Positions 26,882 to 36,005 of a DNA stretch of 64,000 nucleotides are shown here, piece by piece. Position 1 is the stretch's first letter. Each line of letters begins with the position of its first letter. A program made the position numbers and the translations under genes. Origin of the DNA: Flexivirga meconopsidis (GTDB lineage: Bacteria > Actinomycetota > Actinomycetes > Actinomycetales > Dermatophilaceae); the NCBI RefSeq assembly GCF_026162425.1, contig NZ_JAOBQJ010000002.1, forward strand, positions 372,001 to 436,000, in the 5' to 3' direction. The notes beneath the pieces are model-generated. The model ran no database searches. It was not told where the DNA came from and saw nothing but the letters and a program-made list of their open reading frames with translations.

Positions 26882-27305
26882 CCTTCCCCCGCCCCTCGCG
26901 GAGTTGATCGACGACTTCACCTCGGTGGGCCCGAAGGATCGGCTGCAACTCCTGCTCGAGCTGAGCGAGGAACTGCCCGCCCTTCCCGCCCGGTATGCCG
27001 ACCAACCCGACCTGCTGGAGCAGGTGCACGAGTGCCAGTCACCGCTGTTCCTCGCGGTCGAGGTGACCGACGGCGTCGTCCACCTCTTCTTCGATGCGCC
27101 CCGCGAAGCGCCCACCACACGCGGGTTCGCCGGCATCCTGCACACCGGCCTGGACGGGCAGCCCGCGGTGGACGTCCTCGCCGTGCCGGATGACACCCCG
27201 TTCAAATTCGGCCTCGCCGAAGCGGTGTCGCCGTTGCGAATGCGCGGAATGGTCGCAATGCTGTCCAGGATCAAGCGACAGGTAAAGGAACAAACCGGCG
27301 GCTGA
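26874..27305 (+). CDS. sufE: SufE-family sulfur-acceptor protein
   Basis: The 143-residue protein has the SufE fold signature [17 protein letters not shown] and the acceptor cysteine in [14 protein letters not shown] (Cys near residue 54). SufE proteins take persulfide sulfur from a desulfurase for iron-sulfur cluster building. Here the partner by overlap is a rhodanese rather than a cysteine desulfurase, a pairing seen in Actinobacteria. There is no suf operon in the window. Confidence 0.85.
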   Translation: MSDLPPPLAELIDDFTSVGPKDRLQLLLELSEELPALPARYADQPDLLEQVHECQSPLFLAVEVTDGVVHLFFDAPREAPTTRGFAGILHTGLDGQPAVDVLAVPDDTPFKFGLAEAVSPLRMRGMVAMLSRIKRQVKEQTGG

Positions 27306-27341
27306 TCTTCGGTCCGCCTTCGATGCGTTAGGTTGCCGCAC

Positions 27342-29243
27342 ATGACCAACTCCTTGGCCAACAAGAAGCTCCTCGCCATACCGGCGGTCCTCGCCCTGAT
27401 CGGCCTCGTGCTGTTGATCATCGGCCTGATGAGCGGGTCGAGCGTGAAGCTCACCCAGTTCAGCAGCGGCAGCAACCTGTCGCTGAACGGCGGCTTCTCC
27501 GTCTACAGCGACACCGCGGCCGACCGCGCGGCGACCACCTGCCAGGCGGGTTCGGCGACGATGGGCCGACCCACCAAGGAGTTCTCGGTCAGCGCGGACG
27601 GGAAGAAGTACTACGAGATCGCCCGCAGCGGCGACAACTCGAGCTCGGTGGCGGTGACCTGCTCGGGCAACAACGGATCGCTCTATGCCGGTCAGCGCGC
27701 CGACAAGATCGGCGGCGGCTTCCGGACCCCGGGCATCGTCCTCGGCACGATCCTGCTGGTGCTCGGCATCCTCGGCGCGCTGGCCTTGCTGCTGATGGGA
27801 CGCAAGGGCAAGCCCGCGACCGCCGGTGGCCCGCAGGGCGGTGCGCCGTACGGCCAGCAGGGCTACGGTCAGCAGGGCTACGGCCAGCAGCAGGGTTACA
27901 ACGACGGGTATGGCGCGCCGGGCGGCTACGGCTCGACGACCCCGCCCTACGGCCAGCCGCAGCAGCAGGACCAGCAGCACGGCGCCCAGCAGCAGGCGTT
28001 CGGTGCCGGGCAGGGCTACGGCGGACAGCAGCCGTACGGCCAGCAGGGTCAACAGGGCCAGCAGCAGCCCTACGGTCAGCAGGGCCAACACGGTCAGCAG
28101 TCGTACGGTCAGCAGGCACAGCAGCCCTACGGTCGGCAGGGTCAGCAGAACCAGCAGGGTCAGCAGAACCAGCAGGGTCAGCAGCAGCCCTACGGCGGCC
28201 AGCACCAGACCGGCGAATCCGGTTATGGCGCACCGCAGTCCGGCTACCACACCCCGCAGGGCGACCAACCGCAAAGCGGCCGGTCGCAGGACAGCCAGGG
28301 GTATGCGGCCTCCCCCTACTCGGCTCCGCAGACCGCGTCGGAGCAGGACCGGGCCGCGCACCAGGGCTTCGGCCAGCCGGAGTCACAGGGTTATGCCGGC
28401 GGTGCGATGTCGCACCAGCCGCAAGGCGACCAGTCCAGCCCTCAGTCGGGGTACGCCGGTGGCGCATCCGGTTACGGCCAGCAGGGCGAGCATGGCAGCC
28501 AGAGCCCCCAGAACCCGCAGAGCCCCCAGTCGGGGTATGCCGGTGGCGCAGCCGGTTACGGCCAGTACGGCGACCAGGCAGATCGCTCCGGCGAGACGCC
28601 GCGCAGCCCCGAATCCGGTTACGCCGGAGGCGCTTCCGGTTTCGACGCGCCGAGCACCGAGTCCGAGGCCTCGTCGAGCGGGGGCTCATCGACCGGAGCG
28701 GCGCAGCCGGACGACTCGGACGCGGCGACGCGCGCGGTCTCGTCCGACGAGATCAACCGTGCACTGCGCCCCGACCAGAGCGACCCGGGCACCGGCGCCG
28801 AGGCGCCCACCGAGGCGGTCTCGTCCGATGACGTCAACCGGTTGTCCCACGGCAACCGCCCGTCGACGCCCGCCTATGAGCAGTCGCAGCAGCAGGAGCG
28901 CCAGTCCGGCGGCTCGATCGGCCAGTCGTATGGCGCAGGCTCCGGCGAGGCGCAGCGCCCGTCCGGCTACCCGACCTACGGCGACCGCTCGGACGAGCCG
29001 ACCCAGGCGATCTCCGGGCTCCCGATGTCCGGCGGCTCGGCGCCGCAGACCGGTTCGGCGCCGCAGGACGGTTCCGCGCCACAGACCGGTCCGACGCCGG
29101 ACCTGCACGACCAGCCGACCACGGCGACGCCAGCGGTGCAGCCCGAGCAGCAGGGCGACTCCGCGCAGCAGGAGAACCCGTGGGTGCCCCGGCACGGCAA
29201 GCGTGAGGACGGCACCGACAAGGGCGACAAGGGCGACAACTGA
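27342..29243 (+). CDS. Two-pass membrane protein with long Gln/Gly/Tyr-rich disordered tail
   Basis: The 633-residue protein from the ATG at 27342 has a transmembrane helix ([19 protein letters not shown], about 11-29), a ~100-residue extracytoplasmic domain with two Cys ([14 protein letters not shown]) and a second helix ([21 protein letters not shown]). It ends in a ~470-residue low-complexity tail: first [12 protein letters not shown] repeats, then three units resembling [14 protein letters not shown], then an acidic Ser/Thr-rich region. Near the end are [26 protein letters not shown] and TQAISG. The tail should be cytoplasmic and disordered. I do not recognise a named family; a perfect hairpin follows the stop. 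Confidence 0.75.
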   Translation: MTNSLANKKLLAIPAVLALIGLVLLIIGLMSGSSVKLTQFSSGSNLSLNGGFSVYSDTAADRAATTCQAGSATMGRPTKEFSVSADGKKYYEIARSGDNSSSVAVTCSGNNGSLYAGQRADKIGGGFRTPGIVLGTILLVLGILGALALLLMGRKGKPATAGGPQGGAPYGQQGYGQQGYGQQQGYNDGYGAPGGYGSTTPPYGQPQQQDQQHGAQQQAFGAGQGYGGQQPYGQQGQQGQQQPYGQQGQHGQQSYGQQAQQPYGRQGQQNQQGQQNQQGQQQPYGGQHQTGESGYGAPQSGYHTPQGDQPQSGRSQDSQGYAASPYSAPQTASEQDRAAHQGFGQPESQGYAGGAMSHQPQGDQSSPQSGYAGGASGYGQQGEHGSQSPQNPQSPQSGYAGGAAGYGQYGDQADRSGETPRSPESGYAGGASGFDAPSTESEASSSGGSSTGAAQPDDSDAATRAVSSDEINRALRPDQSDPGTGAEAPTEAVSSDDVNRLSHGNRPSTPAYEQSQQQERQSGGSIGQSYGAGSGEAQRPSGYPTYGDRSDEPTQAISGLPMSGGSAPQTGSAPQDGSAPQTGPTPDLHDQPTTATPAVQPEQQGDSAQQENPWVPRHGKREDGTDKGDKGDN

Positions 29244-29259
29244 CCGACGTCCCGTCCGC

Positions 29260-29300
29260 GCAGCGAGCCCCGCACCCGTCGCCGGTGCGGGGCTCGCTGC
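29260..29300 (+). terminator. Perfect 17-bp stem after the Gln-rich gene, overlapping the polymerase start
   Basis: gcagcgagccccgcacc (29260-29276) pairs perfectly with ggtgcggggctcgctgc (29284-29300) around a 7-nt loop. It begins 17 bp after the upstream stop codon. There is no T-tract. The putative GTG start of the polymerase gene (29285) lies in its right arm. Confidence 0.7.
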
Positions 29301-30946
29301 ATGCCGTTGCGTTCGACGTTGCGGGGCAGCACGGCGTGATCGTCGCCGAGGGCGGTGCGGTGCTCGCCGACGGCAGCGCCGCCGAGCTCGCCGCCGTCAT
29401 GCACCGTGCCGAACAAGCAGCCGGAGAGCCACCGCGCTGGGTCTGGTGGGATGCTGCGACGGCTGCCGGGCCGATAGCCCGCGCGGGCGGATTCCTGCAC
29501 CGTTGTTGGGATCTGGCCGAGGCGCACCGACTTCTGGTCGGCGGTTTCGACGCCGCCCAGGACCGGGTGTGGGCAGTTGCGCACGGCCTCGACCCGGACG
29601 GCGCGCCGGCGCGCAGGTCGGATGACCTCTTCGACGTCATCGACGACGACAGTGTCGTCATACGACCGGACGGCTATCTCAATCCGGTATGTCTGCAACC
29701 TCATTGGCAGCGTGCCAACCTCTCGGAGTATGCCGCGCTGGCGCTCACGGTCGCGCGAAAACAACTGGCACTGTTGGCGACTCGCGAGCGTGGTGCCGGC
29801 ACCGGGGCGAGTGAGTCGGGCGCGGCCCTGTTGTGTGTCGAACTCACCGCCCACGGGCTGCCGATCGACCGGCCGACGATGGAGCTGCTGATCACCGAGC
29901 ACGCCGGTCCCCGGCCCGCGGACGAGGCACAGGCCCGGCAGATTCGCGCCGACCGCGACCGAGGGGTCCTGGACCTGCTGCCCGGTCGGTCGAGCATCGA
30001 TCTGCGCAACCCGGTGCAGGTGCGAGATCTGTTGCGGTCACTCGGTGTGCAGGTCGAGGACACACGCGCGTGGAATCTCGAGCCCTACCGCGACACCCAT
30101 CCAGTGGTCGGCGCGCTGCTCGACTGGCGCAAGGACGAACGCATCGCGACGACGTACGGCTGGCAGTGGTTGGATGGCCACGTCGGTGACGACGGCCGGC
30201 TGCGCGGTCCGTGGACCGCCTGTGACGGTGGCGCAGGCCGGATGACGGCCGGTGCAGGCCTGCACAGCCTGCCCACTCCCCTGCGCCCGGGGGTTGCGGC
30301 CGCCGACGGATACGTGCTCGTGCGCGCCGACCTCGGCCAGGTCGAGCCGCGTGTGCTGGCAGTGGTTTCCGGTGATCCGGCGTTCGCGCGGGCCACCGCG
30401 GCCGACGACCTCTACGCGACCGTGGCGAGGCAACTCAACCTGGAACGGCCGGCGGCCAAGCTCGCGGTCCTTGCGGCGATGTACGGCCAGACGTCCGGGC
30501 CGGCGGCCGAGGCGCTGCGCCGGATGGACCGCACCTACCCGCGCGCGATGGCCTACCTGCGGGCAGCCGCGCAGCGCGGCGAGGCCGGCGAGTCGGTGAC
30601 GACGTATGGCGGTCGGACCGTTCCGGTGACCAACGGCGGGGACCAGGCCCACCGCCGGGCGGTCGGGCGGTTCACCCGTAACGCGGTGGTGCAGGGCGCG
30701 GCCGCGGAGCTGTTCAAGGCGTGGGCGCTCACCGCGCGAAATGCGTTGCGGCCGTTGGATGCCGAGGTGGTGCTCTGCCTGCACGACGAACTGCTGGTGC
30801 ATGCCCCCGCGCAGCACGCGGAAGCGGCGGCGGCCGCCGTGCAGGAATCCCTGGAGGCGGCAGCGCGGCGTTGGTCCGGCGCGGCGCCGGTGCGGTTCGT
30901 GGCCGACCTTCGCGTCATACGGCGTTGGTCGGAGGCGAAGGACTGA
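29285..30946 (+). CDS. Family-A DNA polymerase-like protein (bifunctional 3'-5' exonuclease/DNA polymerase type)
   Basis: The 553-residue protein carries the Pol I polymerase motifs: motif A as VRADLGQVEPRVLAVVSGD (about residue 345), motif B as AAKLAVLAAMYGQTSG, and motif C as LCLHDELLVHAP near the end. The N-terminal ~190 residues occupy the position of a 3'-5' exonuclease domain, but the DEDD acidic motifs are not evident, so proofreading is doubtful. No 5'-nuclease domain is present. It is probably an accessory polymerase. The GTG at 29285 is the only reasonable start before the conserved region (HAVAFDVAGQ), yet it is inside a strong hairpin. Confidence 0.82.
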   Translation: MRGSLHAVAFDVAGQHGVIVAEGGAVLADGSAAELAAVMHRAEQAAGEPPRWVWWDAATAAGPIARAGGFLHRCWDLAEAHRLLVGGFDAAQDRVWAVAHGLDPDGAPARRSDDLFDVIDDDSVVIRPDGYLNPVCLQPHWQRANLSEYAALALTVARKQLALLATRERGAGTGASESGAALLCVELTAHGLPIDRPTMELLITEHAGPRPADEAQARQIRADRDRGVLDLLPGRSSIDLRNPVQVRDLLRSLGVQVEDTRAWNLEPYRDTHPVVGALLDWRKDERIATTYGWQWLDGHVGDDGRLRGPWTACDGGAGRMTAGAGLHSLPTPLRPGVAAADGYVLVRADLGQVEPRVLAVVSGDPAFARATAADDLYATVARQLNLERPAAKLAVLAAMYGQTSGPAAEALRRMDRTYPRAMAYLRAAAQRGEAGESVTTYGGRTVPVTNGGDQAHRRAVGRFTRNAVVQGAAAELFKAWALTARNALRPLDAEVVLCLHDELLVHAPAQHAEAAAAAVQESLEAAARRWSGAAPVRFVADLRVIRRWSEAKD

Positions 30947-30950
30947 CCCT

Positions 30951-31895
30951 TTAGCGCAGGAAGTCCGGACCGTCGTCCGGGGCGTCGTCGGTGTCGGTCT
31001 CCTCGGCGAGGAACTGTTCGAGCTCGGCGCCAATCTCGTCGGCGCTGGGCAGCTCGGCGAGTTCGGTGGCGAGCAGGCTCTGCCGTTTCAGGCCCTCGGT
31101 GAACGCGTCGTATTGCTCCTCGAGGCCGTGCACGACATCACCGACCTCGTCGCTGTCGGCGACCTGGCGCTCGATCTCGGCGCGATGCAGGCCGGCGAGC
31201 GCGGCGAGCTCGGTGACCGGGATGTCGAGACCGGTGAGCCCGGTCACCGCCCGCAGGCCGGCGACGGCTGCGTCGCCAAAGTCCATCTGGGCCAGGTAGT
31301 GCGGCACGTGGACCGCGAAACCGACGGTGTCGATGCCGGATTCGCCGAGCCGCAGGTGCATGAGCGAATCGAGCGAGCCGGGGATCTGGACCATTCCGAA
31401 GACGGCGTCGTTGTCCGGGATCAGCGACGGGTTGCTGGCGTGCTGAGTCAGGCCGACTGGACGGGTGTGCGGCACGCCCATCGGAATGCCCTGCACGCTC
31501 ACCACCAGCTGGATGCCGAGCCGGCGCACCAGCTGCCGGATCGCCTCGATGACCCGCTCCCACTGGTAGTCGGGCTCGGGGCCGGCGAGCAGGTAGAACG
31601 GCGTGCCCTCGGTGTCGACCATCCGGTAAAGCAGCATCGACGGGTCGTCGTAGTCGCTGAAGTGGTCCCGGTCGAAGGTCATCGCCGGTCGGCGGCCGCG
31701 GTAGTCGAGCAACTGGTCGACATCGAACGACGCGACCACCGTGTGCTCCAGCGAGCCGAGCAGGTGGGCGGTGATCAGCTTCTGGGTGTTACCGGCGTCG
31801 ATCAGGCCACCGAGCGACACCACCATGGTGTGCGCGCCCAGCGCACTGGCGTGGGTGTCGGTCTCGAGCTGGTAGAGCTCTCGTGGGTCTTGCAC
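30951..31895 (-). CDS. PAC2-family protein (proteasome-assembly-chaperone-like)
   Basis: The 314-residue protein shows the PAC2 pattern: MVVSLGGLIDAGNTQKLIT at the N-terminus, FDVDQLLDYRGRRPAMTFD, YLLAGPEPDYQWERVIEAI and VSVQGIPMGVPHTRPVG. Actinobacterial PAC2 proteins resemble eukaryotic proteasome assembly chaperones, but their role in bacteria is unproven. The acidic C-terminus (EETDTDDAPDDGPDFL) is likely disordered. It converges with the polymerase gene, with 4 bp between stops. Confidence 0.82.
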   Translation of the reverse strand: MQDPRELYQLETDTHASALGAHTMVVSLGGLIDAGNTQKLITAHLLGSLEHTVVASFDVDQLLDYRGRRPAMTFDRDHFSDYDDPSMLLYRMVDTEGTPFYLLAGPEPDYQWERVIEAIRQLVRRLGIQLVVSVQGIPMGVPHTRPVGLTQHASNPSLIPDNDAVFGMVQIPGSLDSLMHLRLGESGIDTVGFAVHVPHYLAQMDFGDAAVAGLRAVTGLTGLDIPVTELAALAGLHRAEIERQVADSDEVGDVVHGLEEQYDAFTEGLKRQSLLATELAELPSADEIGAELEQFLAEETDTDDAPDDGPDFLR

Positions 31896-31991
31896 GGCAT
31901 ACTCCCTGAGGATTTCGGCTTCTTACTGTCGGCAACGCGGCGGGCGCGGCGGTGATTCCCGCGGACCGGGGGCGGACAGGCGACTCACATG

Positions 31992-34900
31992 TCAGCCGGC
32001 GTCCTCGACCTGGTCCATCGCCTTGAAAATGCGCTTGGGAGATATCGGGCGCGGCGTGCCGAGCCGCTGCGCGAAGAGGCTCACCCGCAGTTCCTCGATC
32101 TGCCAGCGCAGGTCCACCACGTCGGCGTCGGTATGACGCGAGGCCGGCAGAGCGGCCAGCACCTTGCTGCGTTCGGCCTCGACGATCGCGACATCTTCGG
32201 CCCGCTGGCGGTCACGGGCCAGGTCGGACGGCGCCTTCTCGATGCGTTCGAGCATCGCGCGCAGGTAACGGTCCAGATCGCGCAACCGTGCAAGGCCCGT
32301 CTGGGCGACGAAACCGGGGTGGATCAGCGCGGCGTACTGCCGCTCCAACTCGCGCTTCAACTCACCGACCGACGGCTGGCTCAGCCGGTCGAGCGCAAGC
32401 CGGACCTCGCGCGCGTGGTCGAGCACGGGCGCGACAAGTTCGACCACCTGCACCACGCGCGGCGCGACCTGTTGGCGCACCACCCGCAGCGCCTCGTCGA
32501 ACTGCGCCTCGTTGCGCACGGTCCCGCCGGGCAGGTCCCGGGCGACGATGTCGTCGACAGCCGCGGCGAGCACGTCGTCCATCAGGGCGGGCATGCTGCC
32601 GTGCGGATTGTTGCCGAGCGCCAACCGCTGGGTGTTGGTGAACAAGCCCTGGATGCGCTTCCAGGGCACGTCGACACCCAGCAGGATCAGCCGCCGGATC
32701 CCGGCACGGGTTGCGTGGTCGCGCTCGGACGCCGTCGGCAGCACCTGCAGTGCGACGGAGTCGCCCTGGTCGACCAGCGCCGGGAAACCCTGCACCGTCC
32801 GACGACCCCGACGCTGCTCGAAGGTATCGGGAAGCTCCCCGATCTCCCACGTTTTCAAGCTCTTTCGCTCGATCGATGCCGCTGCCTGCGACATCGCTCC
32901 GCGCACCCGCCCGGCGAGCTCCTGCTGCAACGCGGCCAGGTCCTTGCCTTCGCCGAGCTTGCGACCCCGGCCGTCCTCGACCCGGAACGTCATCCGCAGA
33001 TGGTCCGGGACCCGGCTCCAGTCCCACTCGTGCGCCGGCACCCGCAGCCGCGTCTGTGCCTGCAGCGCCCGGGCCAGCTCCTCGGTGATCGGACCGGCGT
33101 CCGGGTCGAGATCGGGCAGTGCTCGGCGCGCGTGATCGGGCGCCGGCACGAAGTTGCGGCGGGTCGCCTTGGGCAGCGACTTGATCAGGGCGGTGACCAG
33201 CTCCTCGCGGACGCCCGGCACCAGCCAGTCGAAACCGGTGTCCTCGACCTGGTTGAGCTGCTCGATCGGCAGGTGCACGGTCACTCCGTCGGCGTCTGCG
33301 CCGGGCTCGAACTGGTAGGTGAGCCGAAGCTTCAGCTCACCCTGCCGCCAGGCCTTCGGGTAGTCGCGGGCATCGACCGCCTCGCTGTCCTCCCGCAGCA
33401 GCACCTGCTCGGTGAGCGTGAGCAGTGTCGGGTGCTCGCGTGATTCGGTCTTCCACCAGCTGTCGAAATGCGCTGCGGAGACGACGAATTCGGGGATGCG
33501 TTGGTCATAGAAATCGAAGAGTTCTTCGTCGCCGACCAGCAGATCACGGCGCCGGGCGCGGGCCTCGAGGTCGGCGATCCGCGCGACCAACTGCCGGTTG
33601 TCACGGAAGAACGCATGGCGCGTCTCCCAGTCCCCCTCCACCAGGGCGCTGCGGATGAAGATCTCTCGAGCCGCCTCCGGGTCGACCTTGGCGTAGGAGA
33701 CCGGCCGGCCGGCGACGAGTGGCACGCCATACAGGGTGACGCGCTCGGCCGCCATCGCGCTCCCCCGCTTGCGTGACCAATGTGGCTGCGCGTACTGCCT
33801 TTTCACCACGTGACCGCCGAGCTGCTCGGCCCACGCCGGGTCGATGCGCGCGTTGGTGCGTGCCCAGAGGCGGGTCGTCTCGACGAGCTCGGCCGCCATC
33901 ACGAAGTCCGGCTGGCGGCGGAAGAGGGTCGACCCGGGCTGGATCGAGAAGCGCGCGCCGCGGGCGCCTTGGTAGTCGCGTTTGTCGGGGTCGCGCAGGC
34001 CGATCTGGGAGAGCAGTCCGGCGAGCAGCGCCTGGTGGATCGAGTCCTCACCGGCGGGGTTGTCGCTGGGGGTGAGGCCCTGCTGCTTGGCAGCCTGACG
34101 CAGCTGGGTGTGCAGATCCTGCCACTCACGCACGCGGAGGTAGTGGAGATACTCGCGCTTGCACATACGCCGGAAAGCGCTGCTGGACAAGGTTTTTCGT
34201 TGTTCCTTGAGATAGCGCCAGAGGTTGAGCAGAGTGAGGAAGTCACTGGTCTCGTGCTTGAAGCGGGCATGCGACTGGTCGGCCTGGGCCTGTGCATCGG
34301 CGGGTCGCTCGCGCGGGTCCTGGATCGACAGGGCGGCCACGATGACCAGCACCTCGCGCAGCGAACCGTTCTCGGCGGCGGCAATCAGCATGCGAGCCAG
34401 GCGGGGGTCGATCGGGAGCGCGGCCAGCGTCCGGCCGTATGCCGTGAGCCGGCGCCGCTGACCGGACCCCCGCTCCTCGATCGCACCCAGCTCCTGCAGC
34501 AGCCGCACACCGTCGGTGATCTGTCGGGAGTCGGGGGCTTCGACGAAGGGGAACCGCGCGACGTCACCCAGCCCGAGCGAGGTCATCTGCAGGATCACCG
34601 AGGCGAGAGACGTGCGCAGGATCTCGGGGTCGGTGAAGTCCGGGCGAGCCTCGAAGTCGTCCTCGGAGTAGAGGCGGATGCACACGCCGTCCGCGACGCG
34701 GCCGCACCGGCCGGTGCGCTGCCGCGCCGATGCCTTCGAGATCGGCTCGATCGGCAGCCGCTGCACCTTGGTGCGCTGACTGAAGCGAGAGATGCGAGCT
34801 GTGCCGGTGTCCACGACATACCTGATGCCAGGGACGGTCAGCGAGGTCTCGGCGACGTTGGTGGCCAACACGATTCGCCGCTTGCCCGAACGGGAGAAGA

Positions 34901-35936
34901 CCCGGTGTTGCTCAGCTGCGGACAGGCGCGCGTAGAGCGGCAGGATCTCGGTCGACGGCAGGTCGAGCGCGGTGAGCGCGTCGGCCGCGTCGCGGATCTC
35001 CCGCTCGCCCGAGCAGAAAACGAGAATGTCCTGCGGGCCACCATCTCTACCCCGCGAAGGTTCTCCCCCGCTTCGCTCCTCCGAATCCTTCACGAGGACC
35101 CCGGAAGAACCCCGCGTCTCGGTCCACAGCTCCAACACCGCGTCGGTGATGCCGGTGACCTGATCGACGTCGACCTCCTGGTCACCGTCGTCACGCACCA
35201 GTGGCCGGTAGCGCACCTCGACCGGGTAGGTGCGCCCCGACACCTCGATCACCGGCACCGGCTGCTCGGGCGTGGCGAAGTGGTCGGCGAAACGCTGCGG
35301 GTCGATCGTCGCCGAGGTGATGATCACCTTCAGATCGGGCCGGCGCGGCAGCAGCTGGCGCAGGTAACCGAGGATGAAGTCGATGTTGAGCGACCGCTCG
35401 TGCGCCTCGTCGATGATGATCGTGTCGTAGCGGCGCAGGTCGCGGTCGCGTTGCAGCTCCGCGAGCAGGATGCCGTCGGTCATCACCTTGACCAGCGTGT
35501 TTTTGCCGGCGTGCTCGGTGAAGCGCACCTGGTAGCCGATCGCGTCGCCCAGCGGCACGTCGAGCTCCTCGGCGATCCGCTCGGCGACCGAGCGCGCCGC
35601 GATCCTCCGGGGCTGGGTGTGGCCGATCATCCCGTCGATGCCCCGGCCGAGCTCCAGCAGGATCTTCGGCAGCTGGGTGGTCTTGCCCGAGCCGGTCTCA
35701 CCGGCGATCACCACCACCTGATGTTCGCGTATGGCGTCGGCGATCTCCTCCCGGGCCGCGACGACGGGCAGGTCTGCCGGGTAGCGCAGCTCGGGCACCG
35801 AGGCCCGGCGACGCTCCAGGCGCGCTGCGCGCTGCTCCGGGCTCTCCTGCCGCGCCCGGTCGGGTCGCCGGCGCCGGCCGCGGGAGCGGCGAGCGGGCGC
35901 GGTCTGGTCAGGTGAAGTCATGGCGGTGTCGGTCAT
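31992..35936 (-). CDS. hrpA: ATP-dependent RNA helicase HrpA (DEAH box)
   Basis: The 1314-residue DEAH/RHA helicase has motif I GETGSGKTTQLPK (about residue 77), motif II DEAH in IIIDEAHERSLN, motif III SATID, motif VI RTGRCGR, then helicase-associated and OB-fold domains and the long HrpA-specific C-terminal region. It remodels RNA or ribosomes using ATP. Between the two RecA domains there is an extra, Gly/Ser/Glu/Arg-rich segment of roughly 25-30 residues just before DILVFCSGEREIRDAAD. It is encoded by a diverged copy of the intergenic repeat seen near murD. Confidence 0.93.
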   Translation of the reverse strand: MTDTAMTSPDQTAPARRSRGRRRRPDRARQESPEQRAARLERRRASVPELRYPADLPVVAAREEIADAIREHQVVVIAGETGSGKTTQLPKILLELGRGIDGMIGHTQPRRIAARSVAERIAEELDVPLGDAIGYQVRFTEHAGKNTLVKVMTDGILLAELQRDRDLRRYDTIIIDEAHERSLNIDFILGYLRQLLPRRPDLKVIITSATIDPQRFADHFATPEQPVPVIEVSGRTYPVEVRYRPLVRDDGDQEVDVDQVTGITDAVLELWTETRGSSGVLVKDSEERSGGEPSRGRDGGPQDILVFCSGEREIRDAADALTALDLPSTEILPLYARLSAAEQHRVFSRSGKRRIVLATNVAETSLTVPGIRYVVDTGTARISRFSQRTKVQRLPIEPISKASARQRTGRCGRVADGVCIRLYSEDDFEARPDFTDPEILRTSLASVILQMTSLGLGDVARFPFVEAPDSRQITDGVRLLQELGAIEERGSGQRRRLTAYGRTLAALPIDPRLARMLIAAAENGSLREVLVIVAALSIQDPRERPADAQAQADQSHARFKHETSDFLTLLNLWRYLKEQRKTLSSSAFRRMCKREYLHYLRVREWQDLHTQLRQAAKQQGLTPSDNPAGEDSIHQALLAGLLSQIGLRDPDKRDYQGARGARFSIQPGSTLFRRQPDFVMAAELVETTRLWARTNARIDPAWAEQLGGHVVKRQYAQPHWSRKRGSAMAAERVTLYGVPLVAGRPVSYAKVDPEAAREIFIRSALVEGDWETRHAFFRDNRQLVARIADLEARARRRDLLVGDEELFDFYDQRIPEFVVSAAHFDSWWKTESREHPTLLTLTEQVLLREDSEAVDARDYPKAWRQGELKLRLTYQFEPGADADGVTVHLPIEQLNQVEDTGFDWLVPGVREELVTALIKSLPKATRRNFVPAPDHARRALPDLDPDAGPITEELARALQAQTRLRVPAHEWDWSRVPDHLRMTFRVEDGRGRKLGEGKDLAALQQELAGRVRGAMSQAAASIERKSLKTWEIGELPDTFEQRRGRRTVQGFPALVDQGDSVALQVLPTASERDHATRAGIRRLILLGVDVPWKRIQGLFTNTQRLALGNNPHGSMPALMDDVLAAAVDDIVARDLPGGTVRNEAQFDEALRVVRQQVAPRVVQVVELVAPVLDHAREVRLALDRLSQPSVGELKRELERQYAALIHPGFVAQTGLARLRDLDRYLRAMLERIEKAPSDLARDRQRAEDVAIVEAERSKVLAALPASRHTDADVVDLRWQIEELRVSLFAQRLGTPRPISPKRIFKAMDQVEDAG
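35050..35118. repeat. Diverged interspersed repeat inside the hrpA coding sequence
   Basis: The plus strand reads CCCCGCGAAGGTTCTCCC, then TTCGCTCCTCCGAATCCTTC and ACGAGGACCCCGGAAG. The reverse complement of the 57-bp unit at 7770-7883 reads CCCCACGAAGTTCTCC, then TTCCTCGCTCCGATACTTC and GCGGGGGCCCCGAAC. The order and spacing match along about 65 bp with small indels. It is in frame with hrpA and encodes the extra segment (VKDSEERSGGEPSRGRDGG). Confidence 0.65.
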
Positions 35937-36005
35937 TCTCGCAAATGCACAACGCCGTTGTCGCCCGCGTTATTCGGGGCGCGCGACGACTGCCGGCCGT
36001 GGCGG

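Noticed and set aside
33780-35915. 711-codon open frame opposite hrpA
   Set aside because: His/Arg/Gly/Val-rich composition with no domain pattern, typical of antisense frames in high-GC DNA; hrpA on the other strand has all helicase motifs.
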